Positions 51,042-60,511 of a DNA stretch of 64,000 nucleotides are shown in pieces. The stretch's first letter is position 1; each line of letters begins with the position of its first letter. The translations under genes were made by a program, and so were the position numbers. The notes beneath the pieces are model-generated. The model worked only from the letters and a program-made list of their open reading frames with translations. It did not search any database and was not told the DNA's origin. Source of the stretch: CBFDBF01 sp050293315. GTDB lineage: Bacteria > Pseudomonadota > Gammaproteobacteria > Chromatiales > Chromatiaceae. Location: assembly GCA_050293315.1 (NCBI GenBank), contig JBNKMS010000023.1, positions 1-64,000 on the forward strand, given 5' to 3'.

Positions 51042-52187
51042 TTAGGTTAGTACCTTTTTACCGGTACGGCAGTAGCGCCCGCCAGGCGCAGATGATAGAT
51101 AACCTTCAAGCTCAAGCAGTAACAGCATGGAGGAAACTTTCTCTGCGGTCAATCCACTCTGTTGTATGAGCTGATCAGCCGTAATGGGGTCGAATTCTAC
51201 ACAATCAAGTAGCTGTTGGTAATCGGAATCTAATTCCATGCCTTTTTGGGGAGGGGTGGATGGGGTTGAGTAAGGCCCTCTCTGTAGGGTTCCAAGTAGG
51301 GGCCCAAGCTCCTCCAATATATCTGTAGCGGTCTCAACCAGCTTGGCCCCCTGACGGATCAGAGCGTGGCAACCGCGGGCCAGGGGATTGTGTATTGATC
51401 CTGGGATGGCAAAGACCTCACGCCCCTGTTCTAGGGCCAGACGGGCGGTGATCAATGAGCCGCTGCGTTGTGCCGCCTCTACCACCAGAGTGCCGACACT
51501 AAGGCCGCTGATGATGCGGTTGCGTCGGGGAAAATTGCCGGGTAGTGGTGGTGTTCCCGGTGGGAATTCAGACAGCAGGGCGCCGTCTTCTGCAATGCGA
51601 TGGGCCAGTTCGCGCTGGCTGGCGGGGTAGACCCGGTCGAGACCGGTTCCGGTTACGGCAATAGTTTTGCCCCCGGCCGCCAATGCGCCAGTATGCGCCT
51701 GGCCATCAATGCCGATAGCCAGGCCGCTGGTTATGCTCAGGCCGGCCGCAACTAGATGGCGAGCAAAATCCTTCGCCATTTCTTGTCCGCAACGCGAAGG
51801 ATTGCGTGAACCCACGATGGCCAATTGAGGCGCTCGCAGTGTCTCTGGATCACCGTGCAGGAACAGCAGTGGTGGTGGGTCGGGGATCTCTGCCAGCAGG
51901 GGCGGATAACGTGGGTCGTGCAGGGTCAATAGATGATGATTTGGCTGCTCAACCCACTGCATGTCCTGTTCCGCTGCACGCCAGTCTGGATTGCGTAGAT
52001 ATCTTTTAACGCCCCTGCTTATCTTAAGGGAGTTAAGTTCGGATGGTGACATGCACAGCAGCTGTTGCGGCGTGCCCGCTAGCTCCAGCAGAGCATTGAA
52101 ACCGCGGCTGCCCACACCGGGGGCATGCAGTAGCACCAGCCACTGTCTCAACTCTTCTTGGGTCGATCCGGTATGCCCCTCATCCAT
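51042..52187 (-). CDS. dprA: DNA-processing protein DprA
   Basis: A 381-residue DprA/Smf protein that binds single-stranded DNA and loads RecA during natural transformation. It has an N-terminal SAM-like part, the Rossmann-like core (IVGSRNPSRCG, SGLAIGIDGQAHTGAL, LVVEAAQRSGSLITAR) and a C-terminal winged-helix domain (about residues 315-375). Presence of dprA alone does not show competence. Confidence 0.95.
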   Translation of the reverse strand: MDEGHTGSTQEELRQWLVLLHAPGVGSRGFNALLELAGTPQQLLCMSPSELNSLKISRGVKRYLRNPDWRAAEQDMQWVEQPNHHLLTLHDPRYPPLLAEIPDPPPLLFLHGDPETLRAPQLAIVGSRNPSRCGQEMAKDFARHLVAAGLSITSGLAIGIDGQAHTGALAAGGKTIAVTGTGLDRVYPASQRELAHRIAEDGALLSEFPPGTPPLPGNFPRRNRIISGLSVGTLVVEAAQRSGSLITARLALEQGREVFAIPGSIHNPLARGCHALIRQGAKLVETATDILEELGPLLGTLQRGPYSTPSTPPQKGMELDSDYQQLLDCVEFDPITADQLIQQSGLTAEKVSSMLLLLELEGYLSSAPGGRYCRTGKKVLT

Positions 52188-52292
52188 GTATGGGCCTCCT
52201 GATATCCGGTCGGATTAGTTAAGGCCTGATGTGTTACCGGCCTCGCCCGGTTGTCTCATCTGCCGCGTCTCCGTAAACTGCGCCTAATGTGG

Positions 52293-53342
52293 CTAAGGCT
52301 CTGGATTGTGCACCCTATCCAGGACGTGCAGGGCTCGGGTGGCGCGCAGGATTAGACCAAAGCTGACCCGGGGGAAGGTGCGAAACACCATCAGCACACC
52401 GGACCTTTCATCCGGTAGTTTAACCGTGTCTCTCGAGGACGGGGATACTGGATCAGGGACGACCTCGCCGAGACTGTCAACGGCTAGGACATCACCTGCC
52501 TGCAGCCCGTCTTCGGTGCCGCGATCAAGTATCACTACATTGTGCTGACCTATCTGGGTCACGCCGTTCAGTACCGCGATAATACTGCCATTAATCTGCG
52601 TGTCAGGCGCCTTGGGATGGAACTCTGTGAGTGAGCTTCTTTTGGCCACCGCTATCAGACGGTCCCCGACCAGGATCTCCTGTTCCGAACGGTTCGGTAT
52701 TAGGGTGGCCGGGTCGCCAGTGCGTTTTAGCTCTGCGCCACCGATGTGCAGCGCCTCGTAACCGAGAATCTCTCCGGTGTCAGCATCCTTGTAGGCCTCA
52801 CCTGGGCGTACAATCTCGAATTTGGTGTGTTCATCCGTCTCTATGGAGCGTACATAGATAGTTACATCCTTGCTCCCGATCAGATGGTCGGTCTCAAAAT
52901 CCACTATGTAGGGCGCGTTATCCAGTTCTCCTTTATCGACCACATGGTGCCGATTTAGAAAGGGGTAGATGGCATCGATAGGGATGGTTGGAATAGGCGG
53001 AGGCAGCTCGGTCGTCCGCACCTTGGGGGAGATCTTCACCGTTGGGTTGCGCGATATGCGTAGTTGCGGTTTGCCATCCACGTAGACCAGGTCAATGATA
53101 TCTCCCGGATAGATCAGGTGGGGGTTTTCAATCTGGGGATTGACATGCCAGACGTCGGGCCAACGCCAGGGACTCTGGAGAAACTTTCCGGCAATGTCCC
53201 ACAGCGTATCTCCCTTAACCACGGTGTAACGATCCGGATGGGACGGATTGAGGGCAACCGGATCGGACTCAGCCGCTAGGGCGGAGCAGGAGAGTATCAG
53301 GCCCAGCAAGAAGCCGGAGAGCTTGTATCTGGTTTTTGGCAT
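52293..53342 (-). CDS. LysM peptidoglycan-binding protein
   Basis: A 349-residue exported protein. A signal peptide (about residues 1-23) is followed by one LysM domain (about 36-90, YTVVKGDTLWDIAGKF, NPHLIYPGDII). The rest contains beta-rich repeats. The gene next to dprA and divergent from def is conserved in gammaproteobacteria. The protein presumably binds cell wall in the periplasm. Not further characterised. Confidence 0.9.
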   Translation of the reverse strand: MPKTRYKLSGFLLGLILSCSALAAESDPVALNPSHPDRYTVVKGDTLWDIAGKFLQSPWRWPDVWHVNPQIENPHLIYPGDIIDLVYVDGKPQLRISRNPTVKISPKVRTTELPPPIPTIPIDAIYPFLNRHHVVDKGELDNAPYIVDFETDHLIGSKDVTIYVRSIETDEHTKFEIVRPGEAYKDADTGEILGYEALHIGGAELKRTGDPATLIPNRSEQEILVGDRLIAVAKRSSLTEFHPKAPDTQINGSIIAVLNGVTQIGQHNVVILDRGTEDGLQAGDVLAVDSLGEVVPDPVSPSSRDTVKLPDERSGVLMVFRTFPRVSFGLILRATRALHVLDRVHNPEP

Positions 53343-53383
53343 GTCGATCCCTTTGCAGTACGATTAATCAAATGGGCCTTAAA

Positions 53384-53400
53384 TCAATTTATAAAATTGA
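53384..53400. promoter_or_regulatory. Palindrome in the LysM/def divergent region
   Basis: TCAATTT and its complement AAATTGA flank ATA in an AT-rich 227-base region between the divergent LysM and def genes. The region must hold promoters for both operons; the palindrome could be an operator or a hairpin. No confident -35/-10 pair was chosen. Confidence 0.3.
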
Positions 53401-53569
53401 GTATATAGACCCTAAATGTAATGTGATAAAAGAGGTTTTTCAAGTGACAGAATCCTGTATCATCATAAAGTTAGCTTGTTTTTTTATCTTTGCACTATAA
53501 CTTTCAATAGGACATTACACCAGATTTGTCTATTCTGCATGATCTGGATACCAATTTTGTGGAAAACTC

Positions 53570-54103
53570 ATGGCTATTTTAGAGGTATTGCGCTTTCCGG
53601 ACAGCAGATTGCGTAATCAGGCGGAACCGGTTGAGCTTTTTGATGCGGCCCTAGCCCAGCTGGTGGACGATATGTTCGACACCATGTATGAGGCGCCCGG
53701 TATCGGTCTGGCGGCGACCCAGGTCAATGTGGCCAAGCAGGTGGTGGTAATCGATCTGAGTGAAGATCGCAGCAATCCGCTATGCCTGATCAACCCGGAG
53801 ATCCTGGAACAGGAGGGCGAAGAGCGGACAGAGGAGGGGTGTCTATCGGTCCCCGGTATCTACGAGATGGTCAAGCGCGCCGCCAAGATCAAGCTGAAGG
53901 CGCTGGATCGAGAGGGTAAACCGTTCGAGTTGGAGGCTGATGGTCTGCTGGCGGTTTGCATCCAGCATGAGCTGGACCATCTTGAGGGTAAACTGTTTGT
54001 CGATTATCTGTCGGGACTGAAGCGTCGCCGTATCCGCAATAAGCTGGAGAAAGAGGCGCGGCTGGAGGATGTCCCCGATCCTGCCGGTCATCGCGTCATA
54101 TAG
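53570..54103 (+). CDS. def: Peptide deformylase
   Basis: A 177-residue metalloenzyme removing the formyl group from nascent proteins. All three motifs are present: GIGLAATQ, EEGCLS with ligand C91, and HELDH with H133 and H137. First gene of the long operon reaching trkH. Confidence 0.97.
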   Translation: MAILEVLRFPDSRLRNQAEPVELFDAALAQLVDDMFDTMYEAPGIGLAATQVNVAKQVVVIDLSEDRSNPLCLINPEILEQEGEERTEEGCLSVPGIYEMVKRAAKIKLKALDREGKPFELEADGLLAVCIQHELDHLEGKLFVDYLSGLKRRRIRNKLEKEARLEDVPDPAGHRVI

Positions 54104-54117
54104 GGCGTCATTCTCCC

Positions 54118-55056
54118 ATGTCTGAGAGGCTGCGTATCATCTTCGCCGGCACACCGGAATTCTCGGTGCCCCCATTGATGGCCCTGCTGCAGTCGCAGCA
54201 TCAGGTAGTCGCGATCTATACCCAGCCGGACAGACCTTCCGGTCGCGGTCGCAAGCTGACCGCCAGCCCGGTAAAGCAGGTGGCGCAGCAGCATGCGATC
54301 CCGGTGTTGCAGCCGATAAATTTCAAGGCGGAAGATGACCTGCGGCAGCTGGAGGAGCACGCTGCCGATCTCATGGTGGTGGTGGCCTATGGTCTGATCT
54401 TGCCGACTCGGGTGTTGTCGGCACCACGGCTGGGGTGTGTCAATATCCACGCCTCCCTGTTGCCGCGCTGGCGTGGGGCGGCGCCGATTCAGCGCGCCAT
54501 ACTGGCCGGCGATAAACATAGCGGAATAACCATCATGCAGATGGAGGAGGGGCTGGATAGCGGCCCGATGCTGCTGCAGAAGAGTTGTGACATTACTCCG
54601 CAAGATAGTGGTGGCACCCTACATGACAAACTCTCCCTGCTCGGGGCTGATGCGTTACTGGAGGCGCTGCCGGCGATTGCAGCGGGCTCTATCCAGGGTG
54701 AAATCCAGGATGAAGTCTTAGCCAACTATGCCCCTAAGCTACAGAAGAGCGAGGCGCTGATCGAGTGGGGCCGCAGTGCGATTGAACTGGACCGACAGGT
54801 GCGTGCATTTAACCCCTGGCCGGTGGCCCAGACCGCACTGCATGAGCAGACGCTACGTATCTGGGAGAGTACCCCGTTGCCGGCAGATAGAGAGGCCGCC
54901 CCGGGGACAGTAGTGGCGACCAGCAGAGACGGTATCGACGTGGCCACCGGCGATGGAGTGCTGCGCCTGCATCTATTGCAGCTGCCGGGTAAACGGGCCA
55001 TGGGCGCAGCCGATTTTCTCAATGCCCACAACATCCAGGGCGTATTGCTTGGCTAA
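54118..55056 (+). CDS. fmt: Methionyl-tRNA formyltransferase
   Basis: A 312-residue enzyme that formylates initiator Met-tRNA with 10-formyl-tetrahydrofolate. The core reads NIHASLLPRWRGAAPIQRAI, and the N-terminus IIFAGTPEFSVP is typical. It follows def after 14 bases and overlaps rsmB. Confidence 0.97.
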   Translation: MSERLRIIFAGTPEFSVPPLMALLQSQHQVVAIYTQPDRPSGRGRKLTASPVKQVAQQHAIPVLQPINFKAEDDLRQLEEHAADLMVVVAYGLILPTRVLSAPRLGCVNIHASLLPRWRGAAPIQRAILAGDKHSGITIMQMEEGLDSGPMLLQKSCDITPQDSGGTLHDKLSLLGADALLEALPAIAAGSIQGEIQDEVLANYAPKLQKSEALIEWGRSAIELDRQVRAFNPWPVAQTALHEQTLRIWESTPLPADREAAPGTVVATSRDGIDVATGDGVLRLHLLQLPGKRAMGAADFLNAHNIQGVLLG

Positions 55057-56368
55057 ACCTGCCCCAGGCAGCGGCGGCGCGGTCCGGGCCGAGGCGGCCC
55101 GGGTTATCCTGCAGGTCGAACAGGGGCGTTCGCTGCGCGAGCTGTTGCCCAAGGCACAGGAGTCGGTCGAGGCGAGGGATCGGGGCCTGTTGCAGGAGCT
55201 CTGTTTTGGCACCCTCCGCTGGTATCTGCGTCTCCAGGCCATTACTCAGTTGCTGGTCGAGCGACCACTCAAACGCCGTGATCATGAGATTGAACTACTC
55301 CTTCTGGTGGGTCTGTATCAGCAGCTCTATATGCGCCTGCCGGCGCACGCTGCGGTGGCGGCAACGGTGGAGGGGGCACGGCTGCTGGGACGTCCCTGGG
55401 CTGTGGGGTTGGTCAACGGGGTGCTGCGCCGCTTTCAGCGGGAGCGGGACCAACTGTTGGCTGCTGTGGATCGAGAGCCGACGGCCAGGTTTGCGCATCC
55501 CAACTGGCTGTTGACAGCTATCCAGCAGGCGTGGCCAGAGCGTTGGCACTCTATCCTGGAGGCGGCCAACAGTCGCCCCCCCATGACCCTGCGGGTCAAT
55601 CTAGGGCGAACCGGTCGGCAGGAGTATCTACAAGAACTCACGGCAAGATCTATAGAGGCGCGGCCGTTGCTCGATGCCCCCTCTGCCCTGGTGCTGGAGC
55701 AGCCGCTTGAGGTGACGCTGTTACCCGGTTTCAGCGACGGATTGGTCTCGGTACAGGATGGCGGCGCACAGCTGGCCGCCACCTTACTGCGGTTGGAGCC
55801 AGGCCATAGTGTGCTGGATGTCTGTGCCGCGCCAGGGGGCAAGAGCTGCCATATTCTGGAGTTGGAGCCAGATAGCAAACTGACGGCTGTGGATGTGGAT
55901 CGAGACAGGCTGGCGCTGGTGCAAGAGAACCTGCAGCGGTTGGGGCTGGAGGTCAGGGTATTATTGGGTGATGCCACCAACCCGCAGGGGGAGTGGGTAC
56001 AGACCGATGGGTATAATCGCATCCTATTGGATGTCCCATGCTCTGCCACCGGGGTGATCCGGCGGCATCCGGATATCAAATTGCTGCGTCGTCCCCAGGA
56101 TCTGGACGGGCTGGTGAGCATTCAGCGCGAGTTGTTGTCTACTGTCTGGTCACTACTGAAACCCGGCGGCATACTGTTGTATGCTACCTGCTCCCTGTTG
56201 CCGCAAGAGAATGAGCAGCAGGTGGAGTGGTTTCTACAACAACAGGTGGATGCCAGGGAGCGGCCTATTGAGGCTACTTGGGGCCACCGTCGAACAGTGG
56301 GTCGGCAGACCCTTCCGGGTGAAGATACTATGGACGGGTTTTACTATGCCCCACTGGAGAAGGTTTGA
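55049..56368 (+). CDS. rsmB: 16S rRNA (cytosine-967-C5)-methyltransferase RsmB
   Basis: A 439-residue rRNA methyltransferase with an N-terminal NusB-like domain (about residues 10-140) and a C-terminal SAM-binding domain. Landmarks are DVCAAPGGKS, DVPCSATGVIRRHPDIK with the general cysteine, and ATCSLLPQEN with the catalytic one. The frame is open into fmt; I chose TTG 55049, which overlaps the fmt stop and leaves the usual N-terminus, though an ATG at 55022 is possible. Confidence 0.93.
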   Translation: MAKPAPGSGGAVRAEAARVILQVEQGRSLRELLPKAQESVEARDRGLLQELCFGTLRWYLRLQAITQLLVERPLKRRDHEIELLLLVGLYQQLYMRLPAHAAVAATVEGARLLGRPWAVGLVNGVLRRFQRERDQLLAAVDREPTARFAHPNWLLTAIQQAWPERWHSILEAANSRPPMTLRVNLGRTGRQEYLQELTARSIEARPLLDAPSALVLEQPLEVTLLPGFSDGLVSVQDGGAQLAATLLRLEPGHSVLDVCAAPGGKSCHILELEPDSKLTAVDVDRDRLALVQENLQRLGLEVRVLLGDATNPQGEWVQTDGYNRILLDVPCSATGVIRRHPDIKLLRRPQDLDGLVSIQRELLSTVWSLLKPGGILLYATCSLLPQENEQQVEWFLQQQVDARERPIEATWGHRRTVGRQTLPGEDTMDGFYYAPLEKV

Positions 56369-56373
56369 GCCGT

Positions 56374-56949
56374 ATGCGTATGGGACAATTTAACAGAAAC
56401 CCACGTCTCTGGGCGTTGGCGACAGTTCTGCTTACCTGTCCACTGGCGGCATATGCTGGCAATTTCAGGGTGACCGATCTGCAGTGTCCTCTAGAGGGGA
56501 GTTTCTATGTACTGCACGCCTCTATCGATTACGGCTTCTCCGAACATACCCTGGAGGCGCTGGAAAACGGAGTCCCTCTTACCCTGAATTTCAGGGCGCG
56601 ACTACGGAGACAGAGGGGTTGGTTCTGGGAGTCCGACCTATTCGACAATACGCTCCGCTTTCAACTGCGCTATCACGCAGTAGCCGCGCTCTATCAATTG
56701 GTGAATATGGGTGGCGGTAAAAGCCAGAACTTCGCAACCAGGGAGGCGGCCATAGCCGCACTGGGAGAGATTCACTCCCTGCCGATCATCAAGAGCGAGC
56801 GGCTGCAGACGGGTGAGGCATACGAGCTGCAACTGCAGGTCAGACTCGATATAGACGCCTTACCTTTGCCACTGAGGCCTGAGGCCTATATATCGCCCTC
56901 GTGGGGAAGACTCTCCAGCAGGTGGGAAACATGCCATATTCAGCTCTGA
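56374..56949 (+). CDS. DUF4390 exported protein
   Basis: A 191-residue protein with a signal peptide (hydrophobic core LWALATVLLTCPLAAYA, about residues 11-27) and a beta-rich domain of the DUF4390 family. It is regularly found between rsmB and an NtrY-like kinase gene, which suggests a periplasmic input for the kinase, but this is inference. ATG 56374 follows GGAGAAGG. Its 3' end overlaps the kinase gene. Confidence 0.85.
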   Translation: MRMGQFNRNPRLWALATVLLTCPLAAYAGNFRVTDLQCPLEGSFYVLHASIDYGFSEHTLEALENGVPLTLNFRARLRRQRGWFWESDLFDNTLRFQLRYHAVAALYQLVNMGGGKSQNFATREAAIAALGEIHSLPIIKSERLQTGEAYELQLQVRLDIDALPLPLRPEAYISPSWGRLSSRWETCHIQL

Positions 56950-59144
56950 AACGCCTTTTCAGTGGGGCCATGCCGGTAGTAGCGCTGCTGCTAATGCTGC
57001 TGCTGTCACTCCACCTGATGAGCAGTGCGGTACAGAATGCTGAGGAGCTGAGCCGGCTGTTTCTGCCTCTTCTGGTGTTTATTGTGCTGGGCCTGATAGT
57101 ACTGGTCATCGTAGTAGCCAACAATGTAATTCAGCTGGTCAGCAGCTATCGACGTGAGGCCGCCGGCTCGCGTCTCACCCTGCGCATGGTGGTGCTGTTT
57201 GTAGCACTCTCCCTGGCACCGGTGGCAGTGGTCTATTTTTATTCCCAGCAGTTTCTGCTGCACGGGATCGATAGCTGGTTTGATGTGCATATAGATGGCG
57301 CCATGAAGGATGCACTGGATTTGAGTCAGGCCTCCCTGGACCTGCATCGGCGCGAGCGCCTGCGCACTACCAAAAAGATCCTGCCGCAGCTACAGGAGGC
57401 CTCGGTGGCAGGTATGACCTTGGGCCTGGCGGAGCAGCGAGAGCGGTTGGGGGCCTCTGATCTGCTACTGATGGATGCGTCAGGTCGGGCAATCACCAGC
57501 AACAATGTTGACCCCACGGTGTTGATCCCGTTGTTACCGGACAGCTCTATCCTGGAGCAGGTTCGAGAGGGCGGCAGCTTTGTTGGTCTGGTACCAAGGG
57601 GTAAAGATGCGCTACTTGAGCTGCGAGTTGTGGTGGCGGATCCAGAGCGCCAGCTTATTCTGCAGGCCCTCTATCCTACATCCGACACGGTGAGTGTATT
57701 GACGGAGAAGGTGCAGAAGTCTTTTAACCGCTACAAAGAGCTCTCATTTCTGCGCGATAGCCTGAAGAGCACGTTTACCCTGGCGCTGTTGCTGGTGCTG
57801 CTTTTCAGTCTGCTCGCCGCGGTCTGGGCAGCCTTTTTTACCGCCCGCTGGCTGGTTGCTCCGGTCGCGGATATTGCCGAGGGAACCAAGGCAATCGCCG
57901 AGGGGGATTACAGTCAGCAGTTACCGCTGCCAAAGAGCCGGGATGAGCTCAGCTTCCTGGTCTCCTCTTTTAATGCCATGACCCGCAGGATTGCCCGCGC
58001 TAGGGATATGGCCAACCGTAGCCAGCAGCAGGTGGAGGCACAACGTACCTACCTGGAGACTGTACTCAGCCATCTATCCTCCGGGGTGATGGCCTTCGAC
58101 CCAGAGCAGCGGCTGCGTACCGCCAATGCGGCAGCCTGCAAGATCCTGCAGATTGATCCGGGCAAGATTTTAGGCGGACCTCTTGAGATGCTGGCCGAAC
58201 AGCGACCACAACTGACACAACTGGTCGAGGCGCTGCAGGAGCCTCTATCCGGCAGCATGGAGGAGTGGCGCGATGAGGTGATTATATACGGTAGTGAGGG
58301 ACGGCAGGTGCTGCACTGCAGCAGTACGCCGCTACAACAGTCTGATGGGACGGATGGTGGCCACGTTCTGGTGTTTGAGGATATTACTACTCTGATCCAG
58401 GCGCAGCGGGATGCTGCGTGGGGTGAGGTGGCACGCCGTCTGGCCCACGAGATCAAAAACCCACTGACGCCTATCCAGCTCTCTGCAGAGCGTCTGCGGC
58501 ATAAATATCTTCGCACCATGGATCCGGAGGATGCTGTAGTGTTGGAGCGTTCCACCCATACTATTGTGCAGCAGGTTGAGGCGATGAAAGAGATGGTCAA
58601 TGCCTTCTCTGACTATGCCCGTCCACCACAGATGGATCTGCAGCCGGTGGTGTTGGATGAGCTGTTGGCCGAGGTGCTGGAGTTATACCGTGGGGATAGT
58701 GCAGGTCCGGAGTTTTCGCTCTCCCTGGGTTCAGACGGGGTACAGGTTGAGGCTGACCCATTAAGGCTACGACAGTTGGTGCACAATCTAGTAAAAAATG
58801 CCAAGGAGGCTACGTCTGGGCAGAAGGACGGTCGGGTAGAGGTGATTGCCCGGCAGCGCAGCGTGGATGAGTGCCTCTGTGTGGAGATGCAGGTGGTTGA
58901 TAATGGCGCCGGTTTTGACAGCGATAACCCCAACCACCTGTTTGAACCCTATGTAACCACCAAGACCAAGGGTACCGGCCTGGGTCTGGCTATAGTCAAG
59001 AAGATTGTAGAGGAGCATGGCGGCGTAATCTGGGCCGAGAACCGAGCTGAAGGTGGCGCCAGGATAACCATCCGTCTGCCCATTATCGCAGGATGCTCAG
59101 CCTGTGCTAACCTGCCGCAAGAACAGAGTGGAGAGAGTGTATGA
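56931..59144 (+). CDS. ntrY: NtrY-like sensor histidine kinase
   Basis: A 737-residue membrane kinase. Two or three N-terminal membrane segments (about residues 8-85) and a periplasmic-type domain are followed by another membrane segment (about 285-305), HAMP (about 306-360), PAS (about 375-490), HisKA with phospho-acceptor H506 (LAHEIKNPLTPIQL) and an ATPase domain (NLVKNAKEA, GTGLGLAIV). The layout is that of NtrY. I chose ATG 56931 behind AGGTGGG, over the ATG at 56901. It overlaps ntrX by four bases. Confidence 0.88.
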   Translation: MPYSALKRLFSGAMPVVALLLMLLLSLHLMSSAVQNAEELSRLFLPLLVFIVLGLIVLVIVVANNVIQLVSSYRREAAGSRLTLRMVVLFVALSLAPVAVVYFYSQQFLLHGIDSWFDVHIDGAMKDALDLSQASLDLHRRERLRTTKKILPQLQEASVAGMTLGLAEQRERLGASDLLLMDASGRAITSNNVDPTVLIPLLPDSSILEQVREGGSFVGLVPRGKDALLELRVVVADPERQLILQALYPTSDTVSVLTEKVQKSFNRYKELSFLRDSLKSTFTLALLLVLLFSLLAAVWAAFFTARWLVAPVADIAEGTKAIAEGDYSQQLPLPKSRDELSFLVSSFNAMTRRIARARDMANRSQQQVEAQRTYLETVLSHLSSGVMAFDPEQRLRTANAAACKILQIDPGKILGGPLEMLAEQRPQLTQLVEALQEPLSGSMEEWRDEVIIYGSEGRQVLHCSSTPLQQSDGTDGGHVLVFEDITTLIQAQRDAAWGEVARRLAHEIKNPLTPIQLSAERLRHKYLRTMDPEDAVVLERSTHTIVQQVEAMKEMVNAFSDYARPPQMDLQPVVLDELLAEVLELYRGDSAGPEFSLSLGSDGVQVEADPLRLRQLVHNLVKNAKEATSGQKDGRVEVIARQRSVDECLCVEMQVVDNGAGFDSDNPNHLFEPYVTTKTKGTGLGLAIVKKIVEEHGGVIWAENRAEGGARITIRLPIIAGCSACANLPQEQSGESV

Positions 59145-60511
59145 GCGCCACCCCGCATGTGTTGGTAGTTGATGATGAGCCGGATATCAGAAATCTGGTA
59201 AAGGAGATACTGGAGGATGAGCACTACACAGTGGTAGTGGCAGAAGATGGCGCCAGTGCACGCAAGGCGCTGCGTGATCGTCGTCCTGATCTAGTGCTGC
59301 TGGATATCTGGATGCCGGAGGTGGACGGCATCACCCTATTGAGTGAGTGGGCGGAGGATGAAGGCCTGCCGTGTCCGGTGATTATGATGTCGGGCCACGG
59401 TACTGTAGAGACGGCGGTAGAGGCGACACGGCTGGGGGCATACGACTTTCTGGAGAAACCTCTTTCTCTGGCCAAACTGCTGCTCACAGTCGAGCGGGCG
59501 CTGGAGGCGGACAAGCTGCAACGGGAGAACATAGGTCTGTTGCGGCACGCTCAGCATGTCGTCGATCCCAGTGGCAGGAGCCAGGTGATGCAGCGTCTGC
59601 GCGAGCAGGTCAAGCGACTGGCCAGGCACGACACCTGGGTACTGATAACCGGCGAACCGGGAAGCGGTCGAGAGACCTTCGCCCGTTATCTGCATAGTCA
59701 GAGTCTGCGCAAGGAGCGTCCCTTTATCGATGTTGGTGTCAGTGCGATAACCCAGGGCAATTCCGCTCAGGAACTGTTCGGCGGTGAGGAGGGAGAGCGT
59801 ATCCACTACGGAGCACTGGAGCAGGCGCGGGGCGGCACCCTGTTTCTGGATGAGGTGGCGGATATGGATATGGAGGCGCAGAGCCAGTTATTGGGAGCAC
59901 TGGATAGTGGCTCCTTCCTCCGGGTAGGGGGGACCGAACCGGTTGAGGTGAATGTGCGCATCATCGCCGCCACTCAGCGTAATCTAGAGGAGGAGGTAGA
60001 GAAAGGCCGGTTTCGCGAAGATCTGTTCTACCACCTCAATGTGGTACCGCTGCATGTGCCGCCGTTAAGAGAGCATCCAGATGATATAACCGAACTGTTG
60101 AACTACTATGTGGACTACTTTGCGGTACATGAGAAGCTAACATATCGCCATTTCAGTGTGGGGGCCCAGAACTATCTGCGCAACTACCCCTGGCCAGGCA
60201 ATGTGCGCGAGCTGAAAAACATGGTACAGCGGCTGATGATTCTAGGCGCGGAAGATGAGATCAGCCAGAGCGAGGTGGAGAGAACCATCGGGGGAGGCAG
60301 GTTGATGCTGGAGGATGCGGAGGGCTTCCCCTTCTCTTTCAACCAACCGCTGCGTCAGGCCAGGGATCAGTTTGAGCGGGCCTACTTTGAGTATCATCTG
60401 GATAGACATGAGGGTAATGTGGGTGAGGTTGCCAAGGCGGCCGAGGTGGAGCGTACAAATCTCTACCGCAAGCTAAAGGTGTTAGGTATAGAGATCAAGC
60501 AGCGCAAATGA
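59141..60511 (+). CDS. ntrX: NtrX-like response regulator with altered AAA+ motifs
   Basis: A 456-residue regulator with receiver domain (D55 in VLLDIWMPE), AAA+ domain and C-terminal Fis-type DNA-binding domain (EVAKAAEVERTNLYRKLK). The AAA+ domain departs from sigma-54 activators: the Walker A lysine is Arg (R177 in GEPGSGRE) and the GAFTGA loop is absent (the stretch reads FGGEEGERIHYGALEQ). Walker B (FLDEVADMD) is kept. It probably acts as a DNA-binding regulator without sigma-54 remodelling. Partner of the adjacent NtrY-like kinase; potassium genes follow. Confidence 0.87.
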   Translation: MSATPHVLVVDDEPDIRNLVKEILEDEHYTVVVAEDGASARKALRDRRPDLVLLDIWMPEVDGITLLSEWAEDEGLPCPVIMMSGHGTVETAVEATRLGAYDFLEKPLSLAKLLLTVERALEADKLQRENIGLLRHAQHVVDPSGRSQVMQRLREQVKRLARHDTWVLITGEPGSGRETFARYLHSQSLRKERPFIDVGVSAITQGNSAQELFGGEEGERIHYGALEQARGGTLFLDEVADMDMEAQSQLLGALDSGSFLRVGGTEPVEVNVRIIAATQRNLEEEVEKGRFREDLFYHLNVVPLHVPPLREHPDDITELLNYYVDYFAVHEKLTYRHFSVGAQNYLRNYPWPGNVRELKNMVQRLMILGAEDEISQSEVERTIGGGRLMLEDAEGFPFSFNQPLRQARDQFERAYFEYHLDRHEGNVGEVAKAAEVERTNLYRKLKVLGIEIKQRK

